A DNA stretch of 5,481 nt from Hyphomonas sp. Lineage in GTDB: Bacteria > Pseudomonadota > Alphaproteobacteria > Caulobacterales > Hyphomonadaceae. Where the stretch lies: assembly GCA_024743015.1 (NCBI GenBank), contig JANSXJ010000252.1, forward strand, positions 1-5,481. Direction: 5' to 3'. Under the pieces are notes generated by a model that saw nothing but the letters and a program-made list of their open reading frames with translations, did not search any database and was not told the DNA's origin. A program made the position numbers and the translations under genes. Positions 1 to 5,471 of the stretch are shown here, piece by piece. How positions within the stretch are numbered: the first letter of the stretch is position 1; every line of letters begins with the position of its first letter.

Positions 1-367
1 CGTCGCCGAAACCCGGCAGGTCTATCGTGGCATAAATCAGCATCGCTCCGGTCGCGATGACGACCAGAAGCGGAACGATCTGGGTTGCGCCCTTTTCGGC
101 CTTCGCGGTGCGCGAGGTCAGCACCATGGCGCCGAGAAATAGCGCGGTAGAAATCCCGGCTCCAACGGCAGCCTCAGTGAATGCCACATCAACCGCGTCG
201 AGCGCCACAAACCAGGTCGCTGAAACCAATGAATAAATTCCGGAAAGCATGACGATCGCGAACAGGCTTCGCAGCCGCGCGATGGCAATCGCCACCACAA
301 ACAGGATGGTCAGCAAGGTGATATTGAGAAGATCAATGGCGAGGTTAGCGCCTTCGAATCCGGTCAT
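1..367 (-). CDS. Mrp/Mbh-type antiporter subunit, DUF4040 (MbhD-like), 3'-truncated by window edge
   Basis: I translated this by hand: the frame opens at an ATG at 367 and stays open for 122 codons to the window edge, so the C-terminus is missing. The product is hydrophobic, with about four helices near residues 12-31, 36-57, 64-84 and 97-115. The segment LDAVDVAFTEAAVGAGIST (residues 56-74) is the hallmark of the MbhD/DUF4040 family, which corresponds to part of the C-terminal region of MrpA. Acidic residues D57, D60 and E65 lie in or near membrane segments and are plausible ion-path residues (inference). The start overlaps the mrpG stop as ATGA, and GGAGG lies 8 nt upstream inside mrpG, which supports both the start and translational coupling. 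Its role would be a membrane subunit of a multi-subunit Na+/H+ antiporter. A subunit of a respiratory Mbh-like complex is the alternative if hydrogenase genes lie beyond the edge. Confidence 0.88.
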   Translation of the reverse strand, partial: MTGFEGANLAIDLLNITLLTILFVVAIAIARLRSLFAIVMLSGIYSLVSATWFVALDAVDVAFTEAAVGAGISTALFLGAMVLTSRTAKAEKGATQIVPLLVVIATGAMLIYATIDLPGFGD

Positions 368-717
368 TCGCGGCCTCCATCATCTTCCCCCAAACGGCCA
401 ATCATTGGCTGCAATCCCGCAGTGTGCGCGGCGTTGGCGAGCGCGTGTGATGAGGTCGGACCGGTCAGGAACAAGAATAGCCAGACCACTGCCAGCTTTA
501 CAACGATTGCCAAGCTTGGGGCCAGGAAAGCCATACCGACAATTGCCAGCGTCGCCGCCGCTGTATCGGTGACGCTCGCCGCGTGAAGCCGCGTGTAGAA
601 ATCCGGGAAGCGCAGAACGCCAACCGTTCCAATGACTGCCAGAACCGCGCCAGCCAAAAGCAGCGCCGAGCCTAGAGCCGGGCGAAACGCGTTCCAGAAT
701 TCAATAATCTCTGTCAT
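364..717 (-). CDS. mrpG: Na+/H+ antiporter subunit G (MrpG/MnhG family)
   Basis: This is a small membrane subunit of the Mrp cation/proton antiporter, 117 aa, a normal length for the family. Three helices are apparent near residues 14-35, 52-68 and 70-86. The family signature GTVGVLRFPDFYTRLHAAS (residues 30-48) is clear, as is the conserved LTGPTSSHALANAA near residues 84-97. The C-terminal 20 residues are charged (EDDGGRE). The ATG shares one base with the mrpF stop (TAATG), and a strong Shine-Dalgarno GAGGAGG sits just upstream within mrpF. Its own stop overlaps the start of the DUF4040 gene. MrpG is needed for activity of the whole complex in characterised systems but is not thought to carry the ion path alone. 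Confidence 0.95.
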   Translation of the reverse strand: MTEIIEFWNAFRPALGSALLLAGAVLAVIGTVGVLRFPDFYTRLHAASVTDTAAATLAIVGMAFLAPSLAIVVKLAVVWLFLFLTGPTSSHALANAAHTAGLQPMIGRLGEDDGGRE

Positions 718-1004
718 TACGGCCCTCCTCGCCCCCGACGGGTCAGTGAGACCTGGAACGACCGATAGCGGAAGAATTTCAGGATCGCGATTGTCGAAAC
801 AAAGTTTATCAGCGCATAAAGTATAGAGATATCAAGGAAATCTGGCCGACCTGTGAGGAAGCCGATGACTCCGAGCAGCAAGATAATTTTCGTCCCCAGC
901 GAGTTCACAGCCAGCACGCGATCGTACAGGGTTGGCCCGCTCAACGCCCGGATGAGCATCAAGGCGATGGCTATGACGAGGGCAATCGCCGCAGCACCAA
1001 TCAT
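717..1004 (-). CDS. mrpF: Na+/H+ antiporter subunit F (MrpF/MnhF family)
   Basis: This 95-aa protein has three predicted helices (about residues 3-19, 35-52 and 58-77), as expected for MrpF. The family motif SGPTLYDRVLAVNSLGTK (residues 22-39) follows the first helix, and DISILYALINFVSTIA (58-73) contains the conserved Asp of the last helix. The C-terminus is basic (RRGRGG). The start overlaps the mrpE stop by four bases (ATGA), and GGGAGGGG lies about 6 nt upstream, so translation is probably coupled to mrpE. It works only as part of the hetero-oligomeric Mrp complex in the inner membrane. MrpF homologues are also the B subunit of Mbh-type complexes. Confidence 0.95.
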   Translation of the reverse strand: MIGAAAIALVIAIALMLIRALSGPTLYDRVLAVNSLGTKIILLLGVIGFLTGRPDFLDISILYALINFVSTIAILKFFRYRSFQVSLTRRGRGGP

Positions 1005-1519
1005 GACTTGCCCCTCCCATCAGAAGCTTCGCGGGCACGGCGGTCCATTTCGTCGAATGCGCCCGGTCCAGCCTCTTCTTCATACAAGGCATGGACGAGA
1101 ATCTTGTTGCCCTCGACTTCAACGCTCACGGTACCAGGCGTGAGGGTGATCGAATTCGCAAACACAGTTCGCGCGAGATCGCTTTCGCACCCAGTTTTAA
1201 CCTTCACCAGCGCCGGGTTGATGTCGAGTGTGGAACGCAAGCAGGCCTTGATCACGACCCAGTTGGCTTTGAAAATCTCGACCATCAGCCAGACCCAATA
1301 GGCCATCAGCTGAAACAGGCGAGCATAAGGCGAGCCTTCTCGATCGAGTATATCGAAGCGAAAAGCCAGAACTGCCGACAGGACAATTGACACCGCACCG
1401 AGCGATGCGATCACCGGCTTGAAGGAATAATCCCAGGACAAACCGAGCCACAGCGCGACCAGAACAGTGATCAATCCTAGAAAATAGCCCACGCGCCCAG
1501 TCGCTCCGGTTTCGAACAT
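1001..1519 (-). CDS. mrpE: Na+/H+ antiporter subunit E (MrpE/MnhE family), first gene of the operon
   Basis: This 172-aa protein is of usual MrpE length. Hydrophobic helices lie near residues 11-29, 33-53 and 68-90. They are followed by a soluble C-terminal domain holding the family signature ANSITLTPGTVSVEVEG (residues 121-137) and LVHAL (141-145). The tail is acidic, then basic. MrpE supports assembly and activity of the Mrp antiporter in the inner membrane. The ATG at 1519 is preceded only by a weak GAG about 6 nt upstream, unlike the strong sites of mrpF and mrpG, but no better in-frame start keeps the N-terminal helix. It lies 77 bp after the DUF2336 stop, so it may have its own promoter, though I cannot see a convincing -35/-10 pair. 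In canonical Mrp operons E follows A-D; here E is first. Confidence 0.95.
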   Translation of the reverse strand: MFETGATGRVGYFLGLITVLVALWLGLSWDYSFKPVIASLGAVSIVLSAVLAFRFDILDREGSPYARLFQLMAYWVWLMVEIFKANWVVIKACLRSTLDINPALVKVKTGCESDLARTVFANSITLTPGTVSVEVEGNKILVHALYEEEAGPGAFDEMDRRAREASDGRGKS

Positions 1520-1547
1520 CTTGCTCAGACGGGGAATTAGAACCGGA

Positions 1548-1569
1548 TTCAGGGTTTGACCACCCTAAA
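1548..1569 (-). other. Weak hairpin in the DUF2336-mrpE gap
   Basis: Read on the minus strand, TTTAGGGT (1569-1562) can pair with ACCCTGAA (1555-1548) around the six-base loop GGTCAA, giving eight pairs including one G-U. There is no T run after it, so it is a poor intrinsic terminator. It lies in the 77-bp space between the DUF2336 stop and the mrpE start, so it could be part of the mrpE leader or a factor-binding site, or chance. An overlapping alternative stem (GGTTT/AAACC) is also possible. Confidence 0.2.
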
Positions 1570-1596
1570 CCGACCACTCAGGTGCGAAAATTTCAG

Positions 1597-2802
1597 CTAG
1601 TTGCCAAATACGAGGCTGGCGGTTCGACGTGCAGCCGAGAACGCCGATTCATCATTCGCATGGGTCGCCTCGTCGCTGGCGGGCTGTCCCTGAGCGGGTG
1701 AATAAGACGACGACAGAGACCAATTCCAGTATCTCAGCGTCGTCTGCGCTTTCGCCACGCTCAGTAGATCATACGTCTCGATCAGATGCGCGTAGAGCAT
1801 GTGCGGTTCTCCATCGTCGCCCTCGAGCGGACGTTTCAGAGAAATCCATAGGTTTTGAAGGGACGGCTTTTTAAGCCCGGTCGCTTTGCACAGGACTGCA
1901 ATCCCCTCGCCGCCCGTATCGCTCAGTATTTTTGCGCTCGTAACTGGCTTGATCCCGGCAAGATAGCCGATTTCCTCCACCATTTCCGGCGTCATACCCA
2001 TTGTTGCAGCGGTTTCGATCGCTGCTTCCAGACTATCGAACTCGCTGCGTTCAATCGCCTGTCGATTTCGCTGACGGCGCTCGATCAGTTGCAGGGTCTT
2101 GCGCGCGACGGGGTCCGACCACCCTTCTTTGGCAGCGATCGCGAACACATCCGCACACATGCCGACCATTTCCGCGCGATCAGCCGCATGACGCTGCAGG
2201 ATGGTGCGCCGTGTGTCACGATTGGACCACCAGAACATCGCCATGGCCTGCGCAGGTTTCAGCTCGAGACGTGTGATCAGCAGGCTGCTAAGATCGCCTT
2301 CCTTTCGCGACCGCTCGACGAGAACATCGATCGCGGTCTCCGAAAGCTCAGCGCCCTTGTTCTGCACAAGTGCTTTGACGACGCTGACTTCACCGCGCCG
2401 CGCAAGTTGATCGCAAACCACGGTCGGGACGCTCTTGCGCTTGGCGATGAGCATTCGATGGTCTGAGGTAACCTGATCGACAATTTCCAAAAGATCGGAA
2501 CTGTCGAAGGACGGACTTTCCTCCAGTAACGGACGAGCGATATCGATATTGCATTGTGCCAGATACCTGAGCAGGCGACGCGGCGCATCTTTGAGGGTCG
2601 CGATCCGCTTGGCGCAGAGCAGCCGATCAGAATCAGTCGCGTGAAACAACATGTCCAGCAGGATATCGCCGCCCATGGACCGGTCCTGCGGTGCCACTTG
2701 GGATGCGGGCATCGCAATAAAATCGATCAAACGGCGCAGCAGCGTGCGCCGTGCCAACCCACCCTTGGCTGCGTGATCTTCTAGTGAAACTGGATCGCTC
2801 AT
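1597..2802 (-). CDS. DUF2336 family protein, function unknown
   Basis: This 401-aa soluble protein has no signal peptide or membrane helix. The family core is recognisable at about residues 55-195. It runs as DSDRLLCAKRIATL, then CNIDIARPLLEESPSFDSSD (84-103), DHRMLIAKR (114-122), a repeat-like VVKALVQNKGAELSE (141-155) and a helix ending AMFWW (187-191). This is an alpha-helical, HEAT-like layout. The C-terminal part keeps the GLKKPSLQNLWISL element (309-322) and RYWNWSLSSSY (357-367) common in full-length members, followed by a low-complexity polar stretch (368-390). The ATG at 2802 has GAG within GGCGAGAGCGC just upstream, a modest site. No catalytic motif is visible; helical repeats suggest protein binding (inference). 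It sits between the DoxX-like gene (67-bp gap) and mrpE (77-bp gap), all on one strand, with no clear functional link. The family is essentially alphaproteobacterial, which supports the taxonomic call. Confidence 0.87.
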   Translation of the reverse strand: MSDPVSLEDHAAKGGLARRTLLRRLIDFIAMPASQVAPQDRSMGGDILLDMLFHATDSDRLLCAKRIATLKDAPRRLLRYLAQCNIDIARPLLEESPSFDSSDLLEIVDQVTSDHRMLIAKRKSVPTVVCDQLARRGEVSVVKALVQNKGAELSETAIDVLVERSRKEGDLSSLLITRLELKPAQAMAMFWWSNRDTRRTILQRHAADRAEMVGMCADVFAIAAKEGWSDPVARKTLQLIERRQRNRQAIERSEFDSLEAAIETAATMGMTPEMVEEIGYLAGIKPVTSAKILSDTGGEGIAVLCKATGLKKPSLQNLWISLKRPLEGDDGEPHMLYAHLIETYDLLSVAKAQTTLRYWNWSLSSSYSPAQGQPASDEATHANDESAFSAARRTASLVFGN

Positions 2803-2851
2803 GCGCTCTCGCCGAAACTTAACTCAGCGAAAGTGGCCGAAAACCGTTAAT

Positions 2852-2865
2852 ATTCTAATGAGAAT
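2852..2865. other. Small AT-rich inverted repeat upstream of the DUF2336 gene
   Basis: ATTCT-aatg-AGAAT is a perfect 5-bp inverted repeat with a 4-base centre. It sits in the AT-rich 67-bp gap between the DoxX-like stop and the DUF2336 start. On the minus strand it includes TAGAAT, a fair -10 hexamer, but no matching -35 is seen at 16-18 bp. It could be a promoter element, an operator or chance. It is too short and lacks the T run needed for a terminator. Confidence 0.2.
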
Positions 2866-2869
2866 TGAG

Positions 2870-3322
2870 TCAGCGTTTTCGAGGGTGAATGACGAACAAT
2901 AGCATGCTCGCCGCCAGCATCGCGATGGCGAGTGCAAACAATTGTCCACCATCCGTCCCGGCCCCGGCTGCAAGCGATGTTGGCACTTCGCGCCCGAGAA
3001 TATCCGGCATCATGTGGAACGCGACGGCGCCGGCCAGAACCAGGAACGATAGTCCCGCGCCGGTTCGGCGTGTCATCGGCAAGAGCAACAGCAAAGCCGC
3101 CAACAATTCAGCGATCGCTACGACGACTCGCCCTGTCGGCTCGAACAATGGAATCTGCGTATTTGCAGCAATCGTCGCAAAGACAATGTTCTGTCCCGGA
3201 GGATCAAAAAGCTTGACCGACCCTTCCGGCGGATTGGGCAACGGATGAATGGTTGCCTGCAGAAACATGAAAATCAGAAAAAGAGCCAGCCCCCAACTTC
3301 CCACAAGACGCATGGCCCGCAT
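2870..3322 (-). CDS. DoxX-like four-helix membrane protein
   Basis: This 150-aa inner-membrane protein has four predicted helices at about residues 6-24, 66-82, 87-105 and 126-146. A roughly 40-residue Pro-rich non-membrane loop (25-60) follows helix 1. The segment LFEPTGRVVVAIAELLAALLLLLP (start 59) matches the DoxX pattern of an Arg and Gly followed by a Glu-Leu-rich helix. The H103-M-M-P turn and basic C-terminus (HPRKR) are also visible. DoxX relatives are linked in different bacteria to thiosulfate/quinone oxidation or redox stress, but no such partner is present here, so no function is assigned. The ATG at 3322 is chosen over the ATG three codons on because AGGAG lies at an ideal 8-nt spacing. 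That Shine-Dalgarno is entirely inside the inverted repeat at 3327-3354. The gene is divergent from the MFS gene. Confidence 0.7.
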   Translation of the reverse strand: MRAMRLVGSWGLALFLIFMFLQATIHPLPNPPEGSVKLFDPPGQNIVFATIAANTQIPLFEPTGRVVVAIAELLAALLLLLPMTRRTGAGLSFLVLAGAVAFHMMPDILGREVPTSLAAGAGTDGGQLFALAIAMLAASMLLFVIHPRKR

Positions 3323-3326
3323 AATT

Positions 3327-3354
3327 GTGTCTCCTCACGGCACTAAGGAGACAC
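3327..3354 (-). promoter_or_regulatory. Perfect 9-bp inverted repeat enclosing the DoxX-like gene's ribosome binding site
   Basis: On the plus strand GTGTCTCCT (3327-3335) and AGGAGACAC (3346-3354) are exact reverse complements separated by ten bases. In the minus-strand transcript the 5' arm would be GUGUCUCCU and the 3' arm AGGAGACAC. The latter contains the whole Shine-Dalgarno of the DoxX-like gene and ends 4 nt before its ATG. Two further inner pairs (one U-G, one A-U) can shrink the loop to six bases. As RNA this would hide the ribosome binding site, a layout typical of translational switches such as RNA thermometers. As DNA, the same dyad could be an operator. Which of the two it is cannot be told from sequence. 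Confidence 0.55.
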
Positions 3355-3472
3355 GCCTAGCATGGCGATGTGGCAGCTCCAAGACGCAGCTGTTAAGACT
3401 CCGGACATTTCCTGTTGCACGATCGCAAATCGCACGACAGTTTGCAGGGCTGGGAAATAGGGCAGACGAGTT

Positions 3473-4915
3473 ATGAGCGAAACGCCGGAACCGGCTGAAA
3501 ATCTGGAAGATCCGGACATTCTGGAGGAAGCCCGTTCACCCTTGAGCGGCATGGGGTCTGCGATGAGCGCTGGGGCCTCTTTGCTGGAAACGGCCCAATC
3601 CATGATGGCACAAAAAGCGCGCCGCGGCGTCAAAGTTGAATTACCGGCCTATCTGTCCGTGCAAGCCACTTGGTTCATCGCCTTCGGCCTGCAGATGGTC
3701 TTGTTTCCATATCTGATCACCAACAAACTGGGGCTGGGGGGCACGGAACTCGGTTTCGCCAATCTTGCTCTGTCTGGCCCGTCTGTGATCTTCCTGTTGC
3801 TCGGCGGGGTTGTGGCAGAGCGCGCCTCCGGTAAGCCTCTCTTGATGATCCTGCATGTGTTCGCAGCCGTTCCCGCTTTCGGATTGGCGTTCGCGCTCGC
3901 GACCGATAATCTGACTTATCCGTACATGATTGCTTATGGCCTGGCGCTCGGCACTGTCGGAGCGTTCATGATGCCCGCTCGGGATTCGATCCTGAACGAG
4001 GTGGTCGAGCGCCGTGGCCGCGTCGGATCAGGCGTCACCCTGCAACAGGGCGTCGCGTTCGCAACACTCGCTCAGTTCGCGGCGCAGATTACGGGGCTGA
4101 TCCTGGGCGGGTATGCCGACAAGATGACCAAAATGCCGGAATGGCTCGGCGGCTTCGGTGTCGGACCAATTGATAGCTGGTTTCTGATGGCCCTGCAGGG
4201 TGCCGTCGTGGCAACCGGTGCCTTGCTGGCCTTCTTCCTGGCCAAAGGGCGCAAAGTTAAAACGGGCCGATCCGGTTTCGGAGCCGCTTTTGGCGATATT
4301 GGTGAGGGTTTCAAAGTCGTTGCGGCTGAACCCAAACTCTGGGCCATGACGGTGCTGATGTTTGGCGTCGGTATTTTCGTGATCGGCGCGTTTCTTGTCG
4401 TCTTACCTATCATCAACCGGGACGTTTACGGCCTGTCGGGCGACGGCATCCGTGACATGTTCGTGACCTTCTGGCTTGGCGCGTTTGTGTCTTCGGTGGC
4501 ACTCTCACTGTTCAAGAATATCAAGCGCCAGGGGCGATTGCTGCTCGTCGCGCAGCTTCTGGGTTCGCTCGCCATCCTGCCGATGATGACGAAGATTCCG
4601 CACGAGGCGTTTCTGCTGATTGTCTTCATCTGGGGGCTGTCCGCCGGGGTCTCGATCGCCATGAGCCGGTCTATCGTTCAGGACGCCGCACCGAAGGACC
4701 AGTTGGCGCGCGTCCTATCCATCTATCAACTGGGTTTCATGGCCGGCGCACCTTTTGGTGCAGCCATTATGGGCTGGCTGGTCGATGCTTTCGGACCGTA
4801 CAAAATTGCGATTGTCCCTGCCGCAGGCATGACGGTCCTGATCCTCTGGATGGCGCTCAGAACGCCGATCTGGAATCTCAAGAACGACGCGTTCAAACCG
4901 AAATCACCTCAATAG
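3473..4915 (+). CDS. MFS transporter, 12 helices, substrate unknown
   Basis: This 480-aa inner-membrane carrier has twelve hydrophobic segments (approximately 62-84, 96-115, 122-142, 148-168, 190-213, 234-257, 289-312, 330-348, 355-372, 378-398, 413-436, 444-464). A longer polar loop in the middle (258-288) separates the two six-helix halves. The helix 2-3 loop carries an MFS motif-A-like GGVVAERASGKP (111-122). The MPARDSILNEVV segment (167-178) followed by VTLQQGVAFATLAQ resembles the MFS_3/EntS-type drug and siderophore exporter branch (family recollection), so efflux is more likely than uptake, but the substrate is unknown. The first about 60 residues are cytoplasmic, acidic at first and Met/Ala-rich later. 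The ATG at 3473 has only a weak GAG close upstream. In-frame ATGs at codons 27 and 31 are alternatives that would still leave the membrane domain whole. Neighbours (DoxX-like, divergent; groES downstream) do not hint at a substrate. Confidence 0.88.
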   Translation: MSETPEPAENLEDPDILEEARSPLSGMGSAMSAGASLLETAQSMMAQKARRGVKVELPAYLSVQATWFIAFGLQMVLFPYLITNKLGLGGTELGFANLALSGPSVIFLLLGGVVAERASGKPLLMILHVFAAVPAFGLAFALATDNLTYPYMIAYGLALGTVGAFMMPARDSILNEVVERRGRVGSGVTLQQGVAFATLAQFAAQITGLILGGYADKMTKMPEWLGGFGVGPIDSWFLMALQGAVVATGALLAFFLAKGRKVKTGRSGFGAAFGDIGEGFKVVAAEPKLWAMTVLMFGVGIFVIGAFLVVLPIINRDVYGLSGDGIRDMFVTFWLGAFVSSVALSLFKNIKRQGRLLLVAQLLGSLAILPMMTKIPHEAFLLIVFIWGLSAGVSIAMSRSIVQDAAPKDQLARVLSIYQLGFMAGAPFGAAIMGWLVDAFGPYKIAIVPAAGMTVLILWMALRTPIWNLKNDAFKPKSPQ

Positions 4916-4923
4916 GCGCTGCG

Positions 4924-4939
4924 GTGGGGGGCGCCCCGC
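4924..4939 (+). terminator. GC-rich hairpin after the MFS gene, doubtful terminator
   Basis: Just after the MFS stop, GTGGGG (4924-4929) can pair with CCCCGC (4934-4939) around GGCG, with one G-U pair. The fold is strong in GC, but what follows (GCGGACGGATTTCGG) has no T run. It may slow polymerase or act with Rho to separate the MFS transcript from the groES region, but it does not meet the intrinsic-terminator pattern. Confidence 0.2.
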
Positions 4940-5001
4940 GCGGACGGATTTCGGAGCGTACGGACTGCTGCACTTTTCTGAAAAAAATCTCGTCTATGAC
5001 T

Positions 5002-5031
5002 GTTGACGACGCAGGCCTGCAGTCCTACCTG
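5002..5031 (+). promoter_or_regulatory. Probable groESL promoter, heat-shock (sigma-32-like) type
   Basis: GTTG (5002-5005) and CCTACCT (5024-5030) are 18 bp apart. They resemble the alphaproteobacterial heat-shock promoter CTTG-N17/18-CYTATNT with one mismatch in each box. The same DNA also reads as a housekeeping -35, TTGACG at 5003-5008, with a weak -10, TACCTG, 17 bp on. Seven consecutive A at 4981-4987 fall where an UP-like element would lie. The predicted start near 5037-5040 puts the CIRCE element immediately downstream, in the early leader, the expected arrangement for HrcA repression. A 10-bp palindrome GCAGGCCTGC (5011-5020) fills the spacer; its meaning is unknown. Confidence 0.5.
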
Positions 5032-5041
5032 CACGCCATCG

Positions 5042-5068
5042 TTAGCACTCTAACGGTGCGAGTGCTAA
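5042..5068 (+). promoter_or_regulatory. CIRCE element, HrcA repressor operator
   Basis: TTAGCACTC (5042-5050), nine bases, then GAGTGCTAA (5060-5068) is an exact match to the consensus CIRCE inverted repeat. HrcA binds this site to repress groESL (and often dnaK) operons and is itself kept active by GroEL, giving feedback control. It lies 57 bp before the groES start and just downstream of the predicted promoter. An hrcA gene must exist elsewhere in the genome; it is not in this window. Confidence 0.97.
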
Positions 5069-5125
5069 TACTCGGATCCTGCTGACGAAACAAACAACTG
5101 AAACTGACGAACAAGAGGGTTTCCC

Positions 5126-5416
5126 ATGAAGTTCCGTCCACTTGGCGACCGTGTACTGGTCCGCCGCGTTGAAGAAGCCACCAAAACCGCTGGTGGCATT
5201 ATCATTCCAGACACCGCTACCGAAAAGCCGCAAGAGGGCGAAGTCCTTGCTGTCGGCAATGGCGCGATTGGCGACGACAATGAGCGTATTGCGCTCGACG
5301 TGAAGCCTGGCGACAAAATCCTGTTCGGCAAATGGGGTGGTACCGAGGTCAAGATCGACGGTGAAGACCTGCTGATCATGAAAGAAAGCGACATCATGGG
5401 CGTAATCGAAGGCTAA
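5126..5416 (+). CDS. groES: Co-chaperonin GroES (Hsp10)
   Basis: This 96-aa protein has the standard GroES length. The N-terminus [14 protein letters not shown] is canonical. The mobile loop that contacts GroEL is at about residues 17-33, with the hydrophobic tripeptide in GGIIIP (23-28). The roof-loop region (about 45-53) follows, then [13 protein letters not shown] (58-70) and the terminal [16 protein letters not shown] (81-96). GroES caps the GroEL ring in the cytoplasm during ATP-driven folding. AGAGGG (5114-5119) at 6-nt spacing supports the start. It is the first gene of the groES-groEL operon, controlled by the CIRCE element and promoter upstream. Confidence 0.98.
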   Translation: MKFRPLGDRVLVRRVEEATKTAGGIIIPDTATEKPQEGEVLAVGNGAIGDDNERIALDVKPGDKILFGKWGGTEVKIDGEDLLIMKESDIMGVIEG

Positions 5417-5471
5417 GCCTCGACCGCTCCTCGCTTCTCAATATCAATTCTAGAATGAAGGCTTCCCAACC

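Noticed and set aside
118..300. Minus-strand 60-codon frame rich in Trp, Cys and Arg
   Set aside because: It is out of frame with the DUF4040 gene that covers the same bases and has the conserved MbhD segment.
832..1122. Minus-strand frame overlapping mrpE and mrpF
   Set aside because: It is an out-of-frame shadow across the mrpE/mrpF junction, where both real genes have clear family motifs and coupled starts.
1551..1577. Short GACCAC direct repeat in the mrpE leader
   Set aside because: Six bases repeated twice 14 bp apart is within chance expectation.
1855..2466. Long plus-strand open frame of about 203 codons opposite the DUF2336 gene
   Set aside because: It is fully antisense to a well-supported gene, shows no recognisable family and has arginine/cysteine/histidine-rich composition typical of a shadow frame in GC-rich DNA.
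2852..2865. Iron-responsive (Fur or Irr) operator
   Set aside because: The dyad ATTCT-N4-AGAAT only loosely resembles Fur or Irr boxes, its half-sites are too short, and no iron gene is nearby.
3361..3472. Sigma-70 promoters for the divergent DoxX-like and MFS genes
   Set aside because: TTGCAC near 3415 and a minus-strand TTGGAG near 3380 could be -35 boxes, but neither has a credible -10 at 16-18 bp, so no site is called although promoters must lie here.
5065..5397. Minus-strand open frame of about 110 codons opposite groES
   Set aside because: It is a Ser/Pro-rich shadow of groES that runs into the CIRCE element; groES itself is unmistakable.
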